DNA of 64,000 nucleotides from Desulfarculaceae bacterium (GCA_021737645.1 JAIPDO010000002.1:101639-165638), one strand, 5' to 3'. Numbered from the stretch's first letter, positions 24,399-33,000 are shown. The notes: generated by a model not told the origin, from the sequence alone. Made by a program: numbers and translations.

Positions 24399-25279
24399 CA
24401 GGCACCTTCCTTACGGCCGAAGAGCCCGCTTGGCTTGACCAGCAAGACCAGGATGATGATGAAAAATCCGATGGCCTGCTTGTATTCCATGGCGATGTAG
24501 TTGCCGCCCAGGGCCTCGGCCACGCCCAGGATCAGGCCGCCCCAGATGGCTCCCCGGACGTTGCCCATGCCGCCTAGGATGGTCACCGCGAAGGCCTTCA
24601 AGGTGGGCAAGGCCCCCATGGTGGGATAGATGGCGAACAAGGTGCCGTAGAGCACGCCGCCCACCCCGGCCAGCAAGGCTCCGACCCCGAAGGTGATGCG
24701 GTAAACCTGGTTTATGTCGATACCCATGAGCTGGGCCGCGAAGCGGTTCTGGCTGGTGGCCCGGATGGCCACTCCCATGCGGCTGCGGTTTAAAAACAGC
24801 TCCAGGCAGAAGATGGTGATCCCGGCGAAGAAGAAACAGAACAACCGGAGCAGGCTGGTGGAGGCCACGCCCAGGTTTACGGTGACCCCACCGAAGGGGT
24901 CGCCGATCATGCGCGGAGTGGCCCCGAAAAACAACTGGGCCAGGTTGTCCAACAGAATGAAAAGTCCGATGGACACCATGATCATGTCGATGTCGGTCCA
25001 GCGGGTCATCAGGGGCCTGAACACCAGGCGTTCGGTTACCACGCCCAACAGGCCCACCACCGCCGCCGCGGCCACCACCGAGCCGATCCAGCCCAACCAT
25101 CCGCCCACCCAGGCCATGACGAACACAGCGGTGTAGGCGCCCACCATGGAGTAGTCGCCCTGGGCGAAGTTGGATATTTTCATCACCCCGAAAATCATTG
25201 TCAACCCGATGGCGATCAGGCTGTACACGCTTCCGGTTATCAGGCCGTTCAAGACCTGCTGCAAAAATAGGGAGTCCAT
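24398..25279 (-). CDS. livH: LivH-type ABC permease
   Basis: A permease of about 293 residues (FLQQVLNGLITGSVYSLIAIGLT at the N-terminus, KISNFAQGDYSMVGAY, IRATSQNRFAAQLMGIDINQ coupling loop, VTILGGMGNVRGAIWGGL). The ATG at 25279 is used; a GTG at 25291 is possible and neither has a strong ribosome site. It follows livK after an 87-base spacer with a strong hairpin, a common way to make more binding protein than permease. Confidence 0.92.
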   Translation of the reverse strand: MDSLFLQQVLNGLITGSVYSLIAIGLTMIFGVMKISNFAQGDYSMVGAYTAVFVMAWVGGWLGWIGSVVAAAAVVGLLGVVTERLVFRPLMTRWTDIDMIMVSIGLFILLDNLAQLFFGATPRMIGDPFGGVTVNLGVASTSLLRLFCFFFAGITIFCLELFLNRSRMGVAIRATSQNRFAAQLMGIDINQVYRITFGVGALLAGVGGVLYGTLFAIYPTMGALPTLKAFAVTILGGMGNVRGAIWGGLILGVAEALGGNYIAMEYKQAIGFFIIILVLLVKPSGLFGRKEGA

Positions 25280-25337
25280 AACGGGCACCAATTCAGTGGA
25301 CCGCCTGGGGCGCGGCCATGTTTTTATTCAGAGGCGT

Positions 25338-25364
25338 GGCCGCCCCGCATAAGGCGGGGCGGCC
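25338..25364 (-). terminator. Intercistronic hairpin between livK and livH
   Basis: Perfect 11-base stem GGCCGCCCCGC / GCGGGGCGGCC with a 5-base loop. On the minus strand there is no U-run directly after it, so it is better read as a partial terminator or an mRNA-stabilizing hairpin that raises livK output over livHMGF. Confidence 0.65.
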
Positions 25365-25378
25365 GGGTCATATCTGGT

Positions 25379-26602
25379 CTACTTGCACGTACGCGCGGAC
25401 CAGGGCTGCGGGTTCTCATACTTGGCCGCGGCCCGCTCCGGCGGGTAGATGATTTGGGTGTCGGGCTTGCAGTCCTTGTCCAACTGCACCTGCACCACCG
25501 AAGGCAGCACGGTGTAGACTTGGCCGTCCTTGCCGAACTTGATGGTGCCCTGGGAGAGCTTCATGTCCGTGGCCGTAAGGGCCGTCTTGATCTTGGCGCG
25601 GTCCTTGGCCAGGTCGCCGCCGGGCTTGCCGGCGCGCTTGACGGCGTCCAGGATCACCTTGAGGTTGTCGAAGCCCTGGCTGGAGAAGATGCCGGGGCGC
25701 GAACCGGGGTACTTGGCCTGGTAGGCCTTTACGAAAGCGGCGGTGACCGGGTCCTTCATGGCCTTGGTGGGCTCCAGGGAGCTGCCCATGGCGTACTGGC
25801 TGATGGGGCCGGTCATCTTGAAGTAGGCCTGGGTGAACTGGCCGCCCACGCCGATCCACTGAGTCACGAAGTCAAGCTCCTTGGCCTGCTTCTGAATCAG
25901 GGCCGCCTCGGTGGTGGAGGCGATGTTGAACACCACGTCGGGCTTGAGCTCCTTGAGCTTGGAGATCTGGGTGGTGAAGTCGGTGTCGCCAATCTCGAAG
26001 TACAGGTTGGCCACAACCTTGGCCCCGATTTTCTTGGAGGCGGCTTCCCAGATCTTTTGGCCGTCGCGGCCGTAGTCGGAGTTCTCCATGAAGAAAGCCA
26101 CGACCTTGGGCTTTTTCACGTCGGCCAACCACTTGTTGATGCCCATGAGGAACATGGGGCTGTTGGGGCTGGTGCGGAACACGTAGTCATAGCCCCGGTT
26201 GGTGATGGTGGGGCTGATGGCGATGGCCACCACGTCGGGGGTCTTCTCATAGTGGCAGAACTCGCTGGCGGCGATGTTCACGCTGGAACAATAGCCGCCG
26301 CCCACCACCAGGACCTTGTCCCGGGTGACCAGCTTCTTTACCGCGGCCAGGCCCTTGTCGGGCTTGCACTCGCTGTCGCCGTAGACGACCTCCACTTTTT
26401 GGCCGAAGAGGCCGCCCTTGGCGTTCACCTCGTCCAGGGCCAGCTCCATGCCCTTTTTCATTTCGCCGGCATTAAAGGCCAACGACCCGGTGAAGGGCCC
26501 CAGGATGCCGATCTTGATGGAATCGGCCGCCGAGGCCGGTCCGGCCACGGCCAGACCTACCAGCAGAAACAGGGCGGTCAGCAGAATCACTGACTTCTTC
26601 AT
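25379..26602 (-). CDS. livK: LivK-type periplasmic amino-acid-binding protein
   Basis: A 407-residue type I binding protein. The start MKKSVILLTALFLLVGLAVAGPASAAD is a clear Sec signal peptide (cleavage likely after ASA). The ATG at 26602 follows AAGGAGG; longer upstream frames lack this. The mature part shows IKIGILGPFTGSLAFNAGEMKKGMELALDEVNA and the hinge segments of the Leu/Ile/Val-binding family. The ligand is unknown. Together with two M20 hydrolases and an aminotransferase it suggests an N-modified or omega-amino acid (inference). Confidence 0.92.
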   Translation of the reverse strand: MKKSVILLTALFLLVGLAVAGPASAADSIKIGILGPFTGSLAFNAGEMKKGMELALDEVNAKGGLFGQKVEVVYGDSECKPDKGLAAVKKLVTRDKVLVVGGGYCSSVNIAASEFCHYEKTPDVVAIAISPTITNRGYDYVFRTSPNSPMFLMGINKWLADVKKPKVVAFFMENSDYGRDGQKIWEAASKKIGAKVVANLYFEIGDTDFTTQISKLKELKPDVVFNIASTTEAALIQKQAKELDFVTQWIGVGGQFTQAYFKMTGPISQYAMGSSLEPTKAMKDPVTAAFVKAYQAKYPGSRPGIFSSQGFDNLKVILDAVKRAGKPGGDLAKDRAKIKTALTATDMKLSQGTIKFGKDGQVYTVLPSVVQVQLDKDCKPDTQIIYPPERAAAKYENPQPWSARTCK

Positions 26603-26739
26603 AAACTTTTCCTCCTTGCTTGGCATGGCTGCTCCCCTCCCAGGGGCCTCCCGCCGGCCGGCCTTATTTGGCTCGGCCATGTTGGTAAGAAAAACTCCAA
26701 TACTCCTCACGGGGCGCGGGCCCCACACTGACTCCCTCG

Positions 26740-28005
26740 TTACTGCACCAAGCCGCACCACCGGGCCAGGAACAGAGCGTAGACCTTGGCGGTGTAGATC
26801 ATGCTGTCTATGTCCACCCGCTCGTTGGGCGAGTGGATGTTCTGGGCCACCGGGCCGAAGCAGGTGGCCTGAGCGCGCCCGTAGGCGACGAAGCTTCTCA
26901 GGTCGGTGGTGCAGGTGCAGGCGTAGGACGGCGCCTGCTCACCACTGAGCTCCTGATGGCATTGGCCCAAAAGATTAAAAGCAGGCTGATCGCGCGGCAC
27001 CCGGTGTCCCTGGGAGCGGAAGCCGTAGAACTCCACCTCGGGCGGGTTGGTCCGCAGCCAGGGGTCGTTCTTGGCCGCACGGGCCAGGCAATCGCGCACC
27101 GCCTGAGAGGCCTGCTCAAAAGTTATGTCCGGCAAAAATCCCAAACGGCAGTGGAATTCGGCCATGGCCGGCACCGTGGAGGGCCAGTCGCCGCCGCTGA
27201 TCACCCCGATGTTCAAATGGGCCGGGTTGTCCAGGTGGGCGAAGTCCTCGCCCTTGTTTTGGTTGAACTCTTTTTCCAGATCGCGCAGGGCCTTCATGAG
27301 GTAACAGCAGGTCTCGATGGCGTTGACCCCGCTGGAGGCCTCCAGGGTGTGCTTGGCCACCCCGGTGAGGGATATTTTGAACCACATCACCCCCACTTGG
27401 CTGGTGAGAATGGTGGAGCCGAAGGGCTCGGGGATCAGCGCCGCGTCGGCGTCGAAACCGGCCACCAGACAGGCCAAGGCCCCGTTGCCGGTGCATTCTT
27501 CTTCGATGACCCCTTCCAGGGTAACCGGGGCGGCCAGGCCCAGCCCGGCCCGCTCCACCGCCTTGAGGGCGTAGGTCATGGCGGCCACGCCGCCCTTCAT
27601 GTCTCCGGCCCCCCGGCCGTAGAGCCAGCCGCCATCGATGAGCGGCTCGTAAGGGTCACGCTCCCAGCGGTCCAGGGGCTCTTGGCTCACCACATCCAGG
27701 TGGCCGTTGAATATGGCGCTCTTGCCGCCGGTGCCGTCGGCGGGACGGGTGGCGGCCAGGCTGTAGCGGCCTTCCTGGCTCCAGGGAGTGGGGGCGAAAC
27801 CGGGATGGGCGGCCATCTCCGGGGAATCCAGGGGAGCGCGCACCGGGTCCAAGCCCAGGCTCGTCATCTCCTGTTCCATCACCTCCAGCGCCCCCTCTTC
27901 TTCTCCCAGCACCGAGGGCTGAGCCACCAAACGGCAGGCGAAGTCCAGCATATCTTCCTGAAGGCTCTCTACCGCCTCCGCCAGGGCCAACTCTTTTTTA
28001 TCCAT
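26740..28005 (-). CDS. M20-family metallohydrolase (ArgE/DapE-like), second copy
   Basis: A 421-residue M20 hydrolase, distinct from the one at 20748-21926. Motifs are FNGHLDVVS (metal), GRGAGDMKGGVAAMTYA (bridging Asp), VIEEECTGNGALACL (catalytic Glu) and the late NIHSPNERVDIDS (metal His). The ATG at 28005 follows AGGTGG at 6 bases and overlaps the small upstream ORF by 8 bases. It is probably a deacylase or amidohydrolase for the compound taken up by the Liv system. Confidence 0.87.
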   Translation of the reverse strand: MDKKELALAEAVESLQEDMLDFACRLVAQPSVLGEEEGALEVMEQEMTSLGLDPVRAPLDSPEMAAHPGFAPTPWSQEGRYSLAATRPADGTGGKSAIFNGHLDVVSQEPLDRWERDPYEPLIDGGWLYGRGAGDMKGGVAAMTYALKAVERAGLGLAAPVTLEGVIEEECTGNGALACLVAGFDADAALIPEPFGSTILTSQVGVMWFKISLTGVAKHTLEASSGVNAIETCCYLMKALRDLEKEFNQNKGEDFAHLDNPAHLNIGVISGGDWPSTVPAMAEFHCRLGFLPDITFEQASQAVRDCLARAAKNDPWLRTNPPEVEFYGFRSQGHRVPRDQPAFNLLGQCHQELSGEQAPSYACTCTTDLRSFVAYGRAQATCFGPVAQNIHSPNERVDIDSMIYTAKVYALFLARWCGLVQ

Positions 28006-28345
28006 CTGCATCCACCTGTAGATTGCGCTTTCCTGGGGCTCGGGAGCCATCCTGCCGCCCGGACCGGGCGGGATAGATGCTCTTGAGCCGGTTGAAGCCG
28101 TTTTCCGTAAGGGCCATCACCAAGCGGCGGGCCTTCTCCGGAATGGTGCGCACCAGTAATAAAGCCGGTTCTCCCTGGTTGATGCGCTCGATATCGATAT
28201 CGCCCTCTCCGTCTTGCACCAAGATGGCCCGCGCCCGCTCCAGGCTATGGGGGCCGGGCCCAACCTCCAACAAAAGCTGGGCGAGCTTGCCGTCACAAAG
28301 CAGAGAAGATGCCAGCGAGTCGAATGAAACCACTTGCCTGCTCAC
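27998..28345 (-). CDS. Small protein of unknown function, first gene of the sigma-54 operon
   Basis: A 115-residue ORF with GTG start and only a weak ribosome site. It has no recognized domain; it contains a central RINQGEPALLLVRTIPEKARRLVMAL segment and a basic, Gly/Arg-rich tail. Support for coding comes from its place: it starts about 25 bases after a strong -24/-12 promoter and overlaps the following M20 gene by 8 bases, the spacing of a coupled first gene. It may instead be a leader whose translation couples to the hydrolase. Confidence 0.55.
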   Translation of the reverse strand: MSRQVVSFDSLASSLLCDGKLAQLLLEVGPGPHSLERARAILVQDGEGDIDIERINQGEPALLLVRTIPEKARRLVMALTENGFNRLKSIYPARSGRQDGSRAPGKRNLQVDADG

Positions 28346-28380
28346 TCACGGTGTCGGATCAGACCTTGCCCGCCATAATA

Positions 28381-28396
28381 AGCAACATATGTGCCA
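28381..28396 (-). promoter_or_regulatory. Sigma-54 (-24/-12) promoter of the M20/Liv/aminotransferase operon
   Basis: On the minus strand the sequence is TGGCAC - ATATG - TTGCT, an exact match to the sigma-54 consensus including the invariant GG and GC dinucleotides. Transcription would start near 28370 and run into the small ORF at 28345. A sigma-54 activator gene lies immediately upstream. Confidence 0.85.
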
Positions 28397-28453
28397 CGAA
28401 AGGCAAGTAGTTGTTATGATAGGTTTAATACAAAATTGAAGTATTGTCGATGA

Positions 28454-28486
28454 TGCAGGACTGCAATAACTATGCGGATTCGAATC
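28454..28486. promoter_or_regulatory. Candidate upstream activator sites
   Basis: Two short dyads lie 58-105 bases upstream of the -24/-12 promoter: TGCAG-GA-CTGCA (28454-28465) and GATTCGAATC (28477-28486). This is the usual distance for enhancer sites of a sigma-54 activator with a Fis-type HTH. The assignment is positional only. Confidence 0.35.
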
Positions 28487-28536
28487 TTGATGCGAAACGT
28501 TAACTGGCCAGTTTTACTTACCTTTTGCCAATGTTG

Positions 28537-30300
28537 CTATTTTGCACCGCGTTGCAGATACGCAACAGGAAGCCCGTGCCGCTTGGCCTTTCGCGACAAA
28601 GTGGAATGATTCACCCCCAGGGCCTCGGCCGCGGCCCGCTGGCTGCCGTACTCGGCTATGGCCCTGGCGATGAGCTCACGCTCGGTGCGGGCTACCGCCC
28701 CGGCCAGGTCCCAGGCGTCACCACCGGGCTCGGGGGCCAGTTCAAAGGGGGTTTGACGTATCTCGGCGGGAAGGTCGCCCAGCACTATGGTGTCGCCCGG
28801 CGAAAGCACCACCAGGTGCTCGATGAGATTGGCCAACTCGCGCACGTTGCCCGGAAAACAGTAGCGCCGCAAACGGTCCACCACCGCCGGGGCCACCTTC
28901 ATCTCCTTGCCGCATTTCTGGTTGAAGATGCCCAAAAAGTGGCCTATGAGGTGGGGGATATCCTCGGTTCTTTGGCGCAGAGGCGGAATGTTGATGGGCA
29001 CCACGTTGAGCCGGAAATACAAATCCTTGCGGAAGGTGCCCGCCTGAACCATCTTCTCCAGGTCGCGGTTGGTGGCGGCCAAGACCCGCACGTCGATCAG
29101 CCGCGGGGTGGTGGAGCCCACCGGCACCACCTCGTTTTCCTCCAAAAAGCGCAGGAGCTTGGTCTGCATGAGCAGGGGCAGCTCGCCCACCTCGTCCAGG
29201 AACAGGGTGCCCCCGTCGGCCAGCTCGAAATAGCCGGTCTTGCCCTCGGAGCGGGCCCCGGTAAAGGCGCCCCTGGCATAGCCGAACAGCTCGGCCTCTA
29301 TAAGAGAGGAAGGGATGCCCCCGCAGTCCACCCGCACCAGGGGGCCCTCGGAGCGCGGCGAGGCCCCGTGGATAAGCTTGGCGAACACGCCCTTGCCCAC
29401 CCCGGATTCGCCCTGGAGCAGCACGCAGGAATCGACCCGCGAAACCTTCATGGCCATCTCGAAGATGCGCTGCATCACCTTGGAGCGCATCACCAGGCGT
29501 GAACTCAGCTCGTCCTGACGGTGGATATGGGTCAATTCGGAGCGGTACTGGTCGGTCAGTGCCCGGCTGTGCTCCAGGTCTTCTTGCAGCCTCTTCATGG
29601 CCGTCAGGTCCCTGGCGTTGATCACCACCAGGCTTATCTCGCCGTTCTCATCGAGCACGGGATTGCCGGTGACCAACACTTGGCGGCCATCCTTGGATTG
29701 CTGGATCAGGGAAACCGCCGCCTGGTGCTTGAGCACTTCCAGGGTCACCGAGCGGTCGAAATATCCCGCCTCCACCAGCTCGGACACGTTGTGGCCGATG
29801 ACCTCCTTGGCGTTTACCCCGGAGAAGCGCTCCGAAGCCGGGTTCACCCGCACCACCTTGCCCTCGGCATCGCTTATCCACAGGCCGTCATAGGAGGAGT
29901 CGATGATCACGTCCAGCTGCTCGCTGAGCTGGCGGTAGGCGTGCAGCTCGCTCAGGACCCTTTCATACTCCGTGGCGTCCTGGAACAGGCTCAACACTCC
30001 CACGATCTTGCCGTCCAGATAGACCGGGGTGCGGTTGCCGAAAATCATGGCCCCGGTCATGGCCAGGGTGCGCCGCCCCACCTGGGGTTGGCCGGTGGCC
30101 AGGATGCGCCGCATGTCCGCCCACACCTCGGGCTCGAACTCGCCGTAGTTGTGGCCCAGCACGTCCTTGGGATCGCGGCCGGTCACCCGCCCGGCGGCGC
30201 GGTTGAAGATAACAACCTCGCCGGTCTCATCCACCATGAGGATGCCGTTGTGGGCGGAATCCAGGATTTTTCTAAGCAGGCTGAAGTCTTTCAGGGACAC
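28537..30300 (-). CDS. Sigma-54-dependent transcriptional activator with two PAS domains
   Basis: A 587-residue enhancer-binding protein. Two PAS domains (about 5-115 and 120-235) are followed by an AAA+ domain with Walker A GESGVGKGVFAKLIHG, the sigma-54-contacting GAFTGA loop, Walker B GGTLFLDEVGELP and sensor RLNVVPINIPPLRQR. A C-terminal Fis-type HTH (RAAAEALGVNHSTLSRKAKRHGL) follows. A GTG at 30300 follows GGAGG at 10 bases and is preferred over a TTG at 30333. It lies just upstream of, and in line with, the perfect sigma-54 promoter at 28381-28396, which is its likely target. Confidence 0.92.
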   Translation of the reverse strand: MSLKDFSLLRKILDSAHNGILMVDETGEVVIFNRAAGRVTGRDPKDVLGHNYGEFEPEVWADMRRILATGQPQVGRRTLAMTGAMIFGNRTPVYLDGKIVGVLSLFQDATEYERVLSELHAYRQLSEQLDVIIDSSYDGLWISDAEGKVVRVNPASERFSGVNAKEVIGHNVSELVEAGYFDRSVTLEVLKHQAAVSLIQQSKDGRQVLVTGNPVLDENGEISLVVINARDLTAMKRLQEDLEHSRALTDQYRSELTHIHRQDELSSRLVMRSKVMQRIFEMAMKVSRVDSCVLLQGESGVGKGVFAKLIHGASPRSEGPLVRVDCGGIPSSLIEAELFGYARGAFTGARSEGKTGYFELADGGTLFLDEVGELPLLMQTKLLRFLEENEVVPVGSTTPRLIDVRVLAATNRDLEKMVQAGTFRKDLYFRLNVVPINIPPLRQRTEDIPHLIGHFLGIFNQKCGKEMKVAPAVVDRLRRYCFPGNVRELANLIEHLVVLSPGDTIVLGDLPAEIRQTPFELAPEPGGDAWDLAGAVARTERELIARAIAEYGSQRAAAEALGVNHSTLSRKAKRHGLPVAYLQRGAK

Positions 30301-30483
30301 GGCCAATGGACCTCCAGGCCCCGGCGGGGGCAAGGCTGTGTAAGCCCGGCGTTGCGGTTGATGATTTTATTTTACCATTGTGACCGGCCGATGTGACCGC
30401 CAGATCGCGCCCCTGGTTTAAAACCCGTTTCATGGGCCGGCCAAGGCGACGGATCGCCTGCTTAATCCCCGGGCCGACGGCGC

Positions 30484-31146
30484 TTGGGCCTCCCGGGGCA
30501 GGCCCAAGGTTTTGCAGACGTCAGGACCCCGGCCTATTTCAAGGGCCAGATGACCGCCGAGGCCCTGATGACCCACTTCACCAGGGTGGCCGATGATTCT
30601 CCCATACCGGTGCTGTTGTACAACGTGCCCCAGTTCACCGCGCTCAATCTGCAGCCCGAACTGGTGGCCCAGTTGGCCCAGCACCCCAACATCCAGGGCA
30701 TCAAGGACAGCACCGGCGACATCGCCCAGCTCACCGAGATAATCCGCATGGTGCCCCGGGAGTTCGCGGTCTTGGTGGGCAGCGACACGGTTTTCTACCC
30801 CGCCCTGTGCGTGGGGGCCACCGGCGGGGTGCTGGCCACCCCCAATGTGATCCCGGACCTGCTGGTGGAGCTGTTCAACCTGTTCCTGGAGGGCAAGCAC
30901 TTGGAGGCCCTGAACCTTCAGCGGCGCATCAACCCGCTGGCCTCCCTGGTGCTCAAGGAGTACGGGGTGGGCGGCATCAAGCTGGCCATGGATATGATGG
31001 GGTTCCAGGGCGGCGGGGTGCGCTCTCCACTGACCATCCCCCAGGGAGCCAGGGGCCGCTTCAGCGCCGAACTGGCCAAGCTCAGGCCCGAGCCCCAGTC
31101 CCAGCGCCAGGAAGCGCCACTGTTCAAGGAGCCCAGGGACGAGTAG
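30484..31146 (+). pseudogene. 5'-truncated dihydrodipicolinate synthase/aldolase (DapA) family remnant
   Basis: The frame encodes only the C-terminal two-thirds of a DapA-family (beta/alpha)8 aldolase: TPAYFKGQMTAEALMTHF, VLLYNVPQFT (with the conserved Tyr), the Schiff-base Lys in IQGIKDSTGD, VGSDTVFYPALCVGATGG. Roughly the first 105 residues, including the GTTGE substrate loop, are absent. Upstream the same frame reaches a stop after a few codons of unrelated sequence, and no ribosome site is near. Homology begins near base 30500. It is probably a deletion remnant, as an active enzyme cannot be built from this half-barrel. A terminator follows. Confidence 0.8.
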
Positions 31147-31176
31147 GCACCTCCCGCCGCGCTCGCCCCTCCACCC

Positions 31177-31213
31177 ACCAGAGCCCCGCCGTTCGGCCGG
31201 GCCCTGGTTTTTT
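31177..31213 (+). terminator. Intrinsic terminator after the dapA remnant
   Basis: ACCAGAGCCC...GGGCCCTGGT forms a long stem with one mismatch and an inner GCCG-TT-CGGC stem, directly followed by TTTTTT. It ends transcription of the remnant before the isochorismatase gene. Confidence 0.75.
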
Positions 31214-31285
31214 CGCTGCCGGGCGGGCTTGTCTCCTTCCCCGGCCGGGGGCTAGAATAATCCCCTATAACCAGGAGGAGCGCCA

Positions 31286-31801
31286 GTGTCCCACGCCCTG
31301 ATAATCGTGGATATGCTGCATGATTTCGTCCACTCCCAAGGCGCCCTGTGCGTGCCGGGGGCCCAGGAGATAGTGCCGTCCATCCAGCGGGAGCTGACCC
31401 GCGCCCGCCGAGAGGGCGACCCGGTGATATTCGTGTGCGACGCCCACGACCCCGACGACCGCGAGTTCGAGCGCTTCCCGCCCCATGCGGTGGCCGGCAG
31501 CGCCGGAGCGGACGTCATCGGCCATCTGGCCCCGCTGGCAGGCGAAATGGTGGTGACCAAGCAACGCTACAGCCCCTTTTTCAACACCGAACTTCACCGC
31601 ATCCTTCAGGAGTTGGACATAACCAAAGCCACGGTGGTGGGGGTGTGCACCCATATTTGCGTCATGGAAACGGTGGCCGGTCTGGCCAACCGGGATCTTC
31701 AGGTGCGCGTGCTCCGGGAGGCGGTGGCCGATTTCGACCCCGAGCTGGCCCAGGCCGCCCTCCGGCGCATGGAAAACCTCTTCGGGGCCGAGGTCTGCTG
31801 A
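31286..31801 (+). CDS. Isochorismatase/nicotinamidase-family cysteine hydrolase
   Basis: A 171-residue hydrolase, GTG start behind AGGAGGAG. The catalytic triad residues are visible: Asp in LIIVDMLHDF (about residue 8), Lys in VVTKQRYSPFFNTEL, and Cys in VVGVCTHICVMETV. Asp and His in CDAHDPDD could bind the metal seen in nicotinamidases. It could be nicotinamidase (NAD salvage) or another amidase; the sequence does not decide. It stands alone between a pseudogene and the glutaredoxin/FTR pair. Confidence 0.88.
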   Translation: MSHALIIVDMLHDFVHSQGALCVPGAQEIVPSIQRELTRARREGDPVIFVCDAHDPDDREFERFPPHAVAGSAGADVIGHLAPLAGEMVVTKQRYSPFFNTELHRILQELDITKATVVGVCTHICVMETVAGLANRDLQVRVLREAVADFDPELAQAALRRMENLFGAEVC

Positions 31802-31932
31802 GGCGCGCCGCAACGCCGCGCCCCTCACGGCGACAACCTAAATAGGCCACGGACTTGGGCTGGACCCGAAGACGATGGTATGCTTTTATAAAACCTGTGC
31901 ATCTTCGTAAACCGCCGGGAAAGGAAACCCAC

Positions 31933-32184
31933 ATGACCCCTTCGGTTAAGCTTTATGCTTTGAGCACCTGCAGCCACTGCCGCAACACCCGCAAGTTTTT
32001 GGACGAAAACAACGTGGCCTACGATGCGGTGGAGGTGGATCTCTGCCCCCTGGATGAGCGTGAGGATGTCATCAACGAGGTGCGTAAATATAACCCCGCC
32101 ACCTCCTTCCCCACCCTGGTGATCGGCGACAAGGTGATCGTGGGCTACCGGGAAAACGAGATCAAGGAGGCGCTGGGCCTATGA
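31933..32184 (+). CDS. Glutaredoxin-like (NrdH-type) thiol protein
   Basis: An 83-residue thioredoxin-fold protein with a CSHC active site (Cys13, Cys16) in LYALSTCSHCRNTRKFL, cis-Pro in TSFPTLVIGDKVIVGY, and a short C-terminal helix. ATG at 31933 follows AAAGGAAA; a longer upstream frame is unsupported. It overlaps the FTR catalytic-subunit gene by 4 bases (ATGA), so its likely electron donor is that ferredoxin-linked reductase rather than glutathione. Confidence 0.9.
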   Translation: MTPSVKLYALSTCSHCRNTRKFLDENNVAYDAVEVDLCPLDEREDVINEVRKYNPATSFPTLVIGDKVIVGYRENEIKEALGL

Positions 32185-32513
32185 CCGCCCAAGAACTCTA
32201 TGAGATGCTCAAAAAGGTGCAGGAGCCCAAGGGCTTCTACTTCAATCAGGACATGGAGCGCACCATGGGTCTCATGGAGGCGCTTCTGGTCAACAAGGAG
32301 CGCTACGGCTACATGTGCTGCCCCTGCCGCCTGGCCTCGGGCGACCGGGAAAAGGACGCGGACATCATATGCCCCTGCGTGTACCGCGAGCCCGACGTGG
32401 CTCAGTACGGCTCATGCTTCTGCAACCTGTACGTGACTCAGGCCTGGAACCAGGGCGACATCCCCCACGACTACGTGCCCGAGCGGCGGCCTCCGGAAAA
32501 ATTCCCTTACTGA
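32181..32513 (+). CDS. Ferredoxin:thioredoxin reductase catalytic (beta) subunit-like protein
   Basis: A 110-residue FTR beta-family protein. It has the three paired-cysteine motifs of the family: CPC (Cys47, Cys49), CPC (Cys64, Cys66) and CFC (Cys79, Cys81, in place of the usual CHC). These hold a [4Fe-4S] cluster beside the redox-active disulfide and reduce a thioredoxin-type partner using ferredoxin. There is no variable alpha subunit nearby. Coupling to the CSHC glutaredoxin suggests a two-protein ferredoxin-to-thiol relay. Confidence 0.9.
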   Translation: MTAQELYEMLKKVQEPKGFYFNQDMERTMGLMEALLVNKERYGYMCCPCRLASGDREKDADIICPCVYREPDVAQYGSCFCNLYVTQAWNQGDIPHDYVPERRPPEKFPY

Positions 32514-32532
32514 GGCCTCGACCCCGAAATCA

Positions 32533-32566
32533 AAGGCCGGGCCCCGTGCGGAGCCCGGCCTTATTT
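32533..32566. terminator. Bidirectional intrinsic terminator
   Basis: AAGGCCGGGC - 10-base loop - GCCCGGCCTT followed by ATTTT. It is shared by the convergent FTR gene (+) and zinc-ribbon gene (-). Confidence 0.8.
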
Positions 32567-32583
32567 TCGCGAGCCTGGGGGGG

Positions 32584-32769
32584 CTAGTTGCCGCCCTCAA
32601 AAGTGCACTGGGTGAAGTCGATCTTTTCCGAGCAACCGCTGCAGTAATGCTCCTTGTCGAACTCGTCGGAGAATATTTCCTTCTCCTTGCCGCACTTGGG
32701 GCATTTGCAAACGAAAGACTTCAGGCTCTTGTTGGCTTCGAAACCAGGGCAATGACGGGGAGTGGTCAC
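32584..32769 (-). CDS. Small zinc-ribbon protein
   Basis: A 61-residue protein, GTG start behind AAAGGAG. Two CxxC knuckles, CPKC (23-26) and CSGC (43-46), form a zinc ribbon; Cys7, Cys21 and Cys55 are extra. The acidic/aromatic segment between knuckles (EIFSDEFDKEHY) is typical of small desulfo-bacterial zinc ribbons with no assigned role. Monocistronic. Confidence 0.75.
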   Translation of the reverse strand: MTTPRHCPGFEANKSLKSFVCKCPKCGKEKEIFSDEFDKEHYCSGCSEKIDFTQCTFEGGN

Positions 32770-33000
32770 GGCATACTCCTTTGTCCATGTAAGCGCCCGC
32801 CGGTGTATGAGGCCGGGCGGGCCGATTGCACTGAAACGGCAGTATTATTAGTTAATTTTGCAGCGATACACCGGCTGGGTCAAGGGTTCATTGAACCGGG
32901 CAGGCGATGCTTGCATGTGACCCGGTATAGGTGTAGTTAATACCCTTTAAGCCGCATCCGCTGACAGCAGCGGGTGGATACATCACCTAGTCGGAGGACG

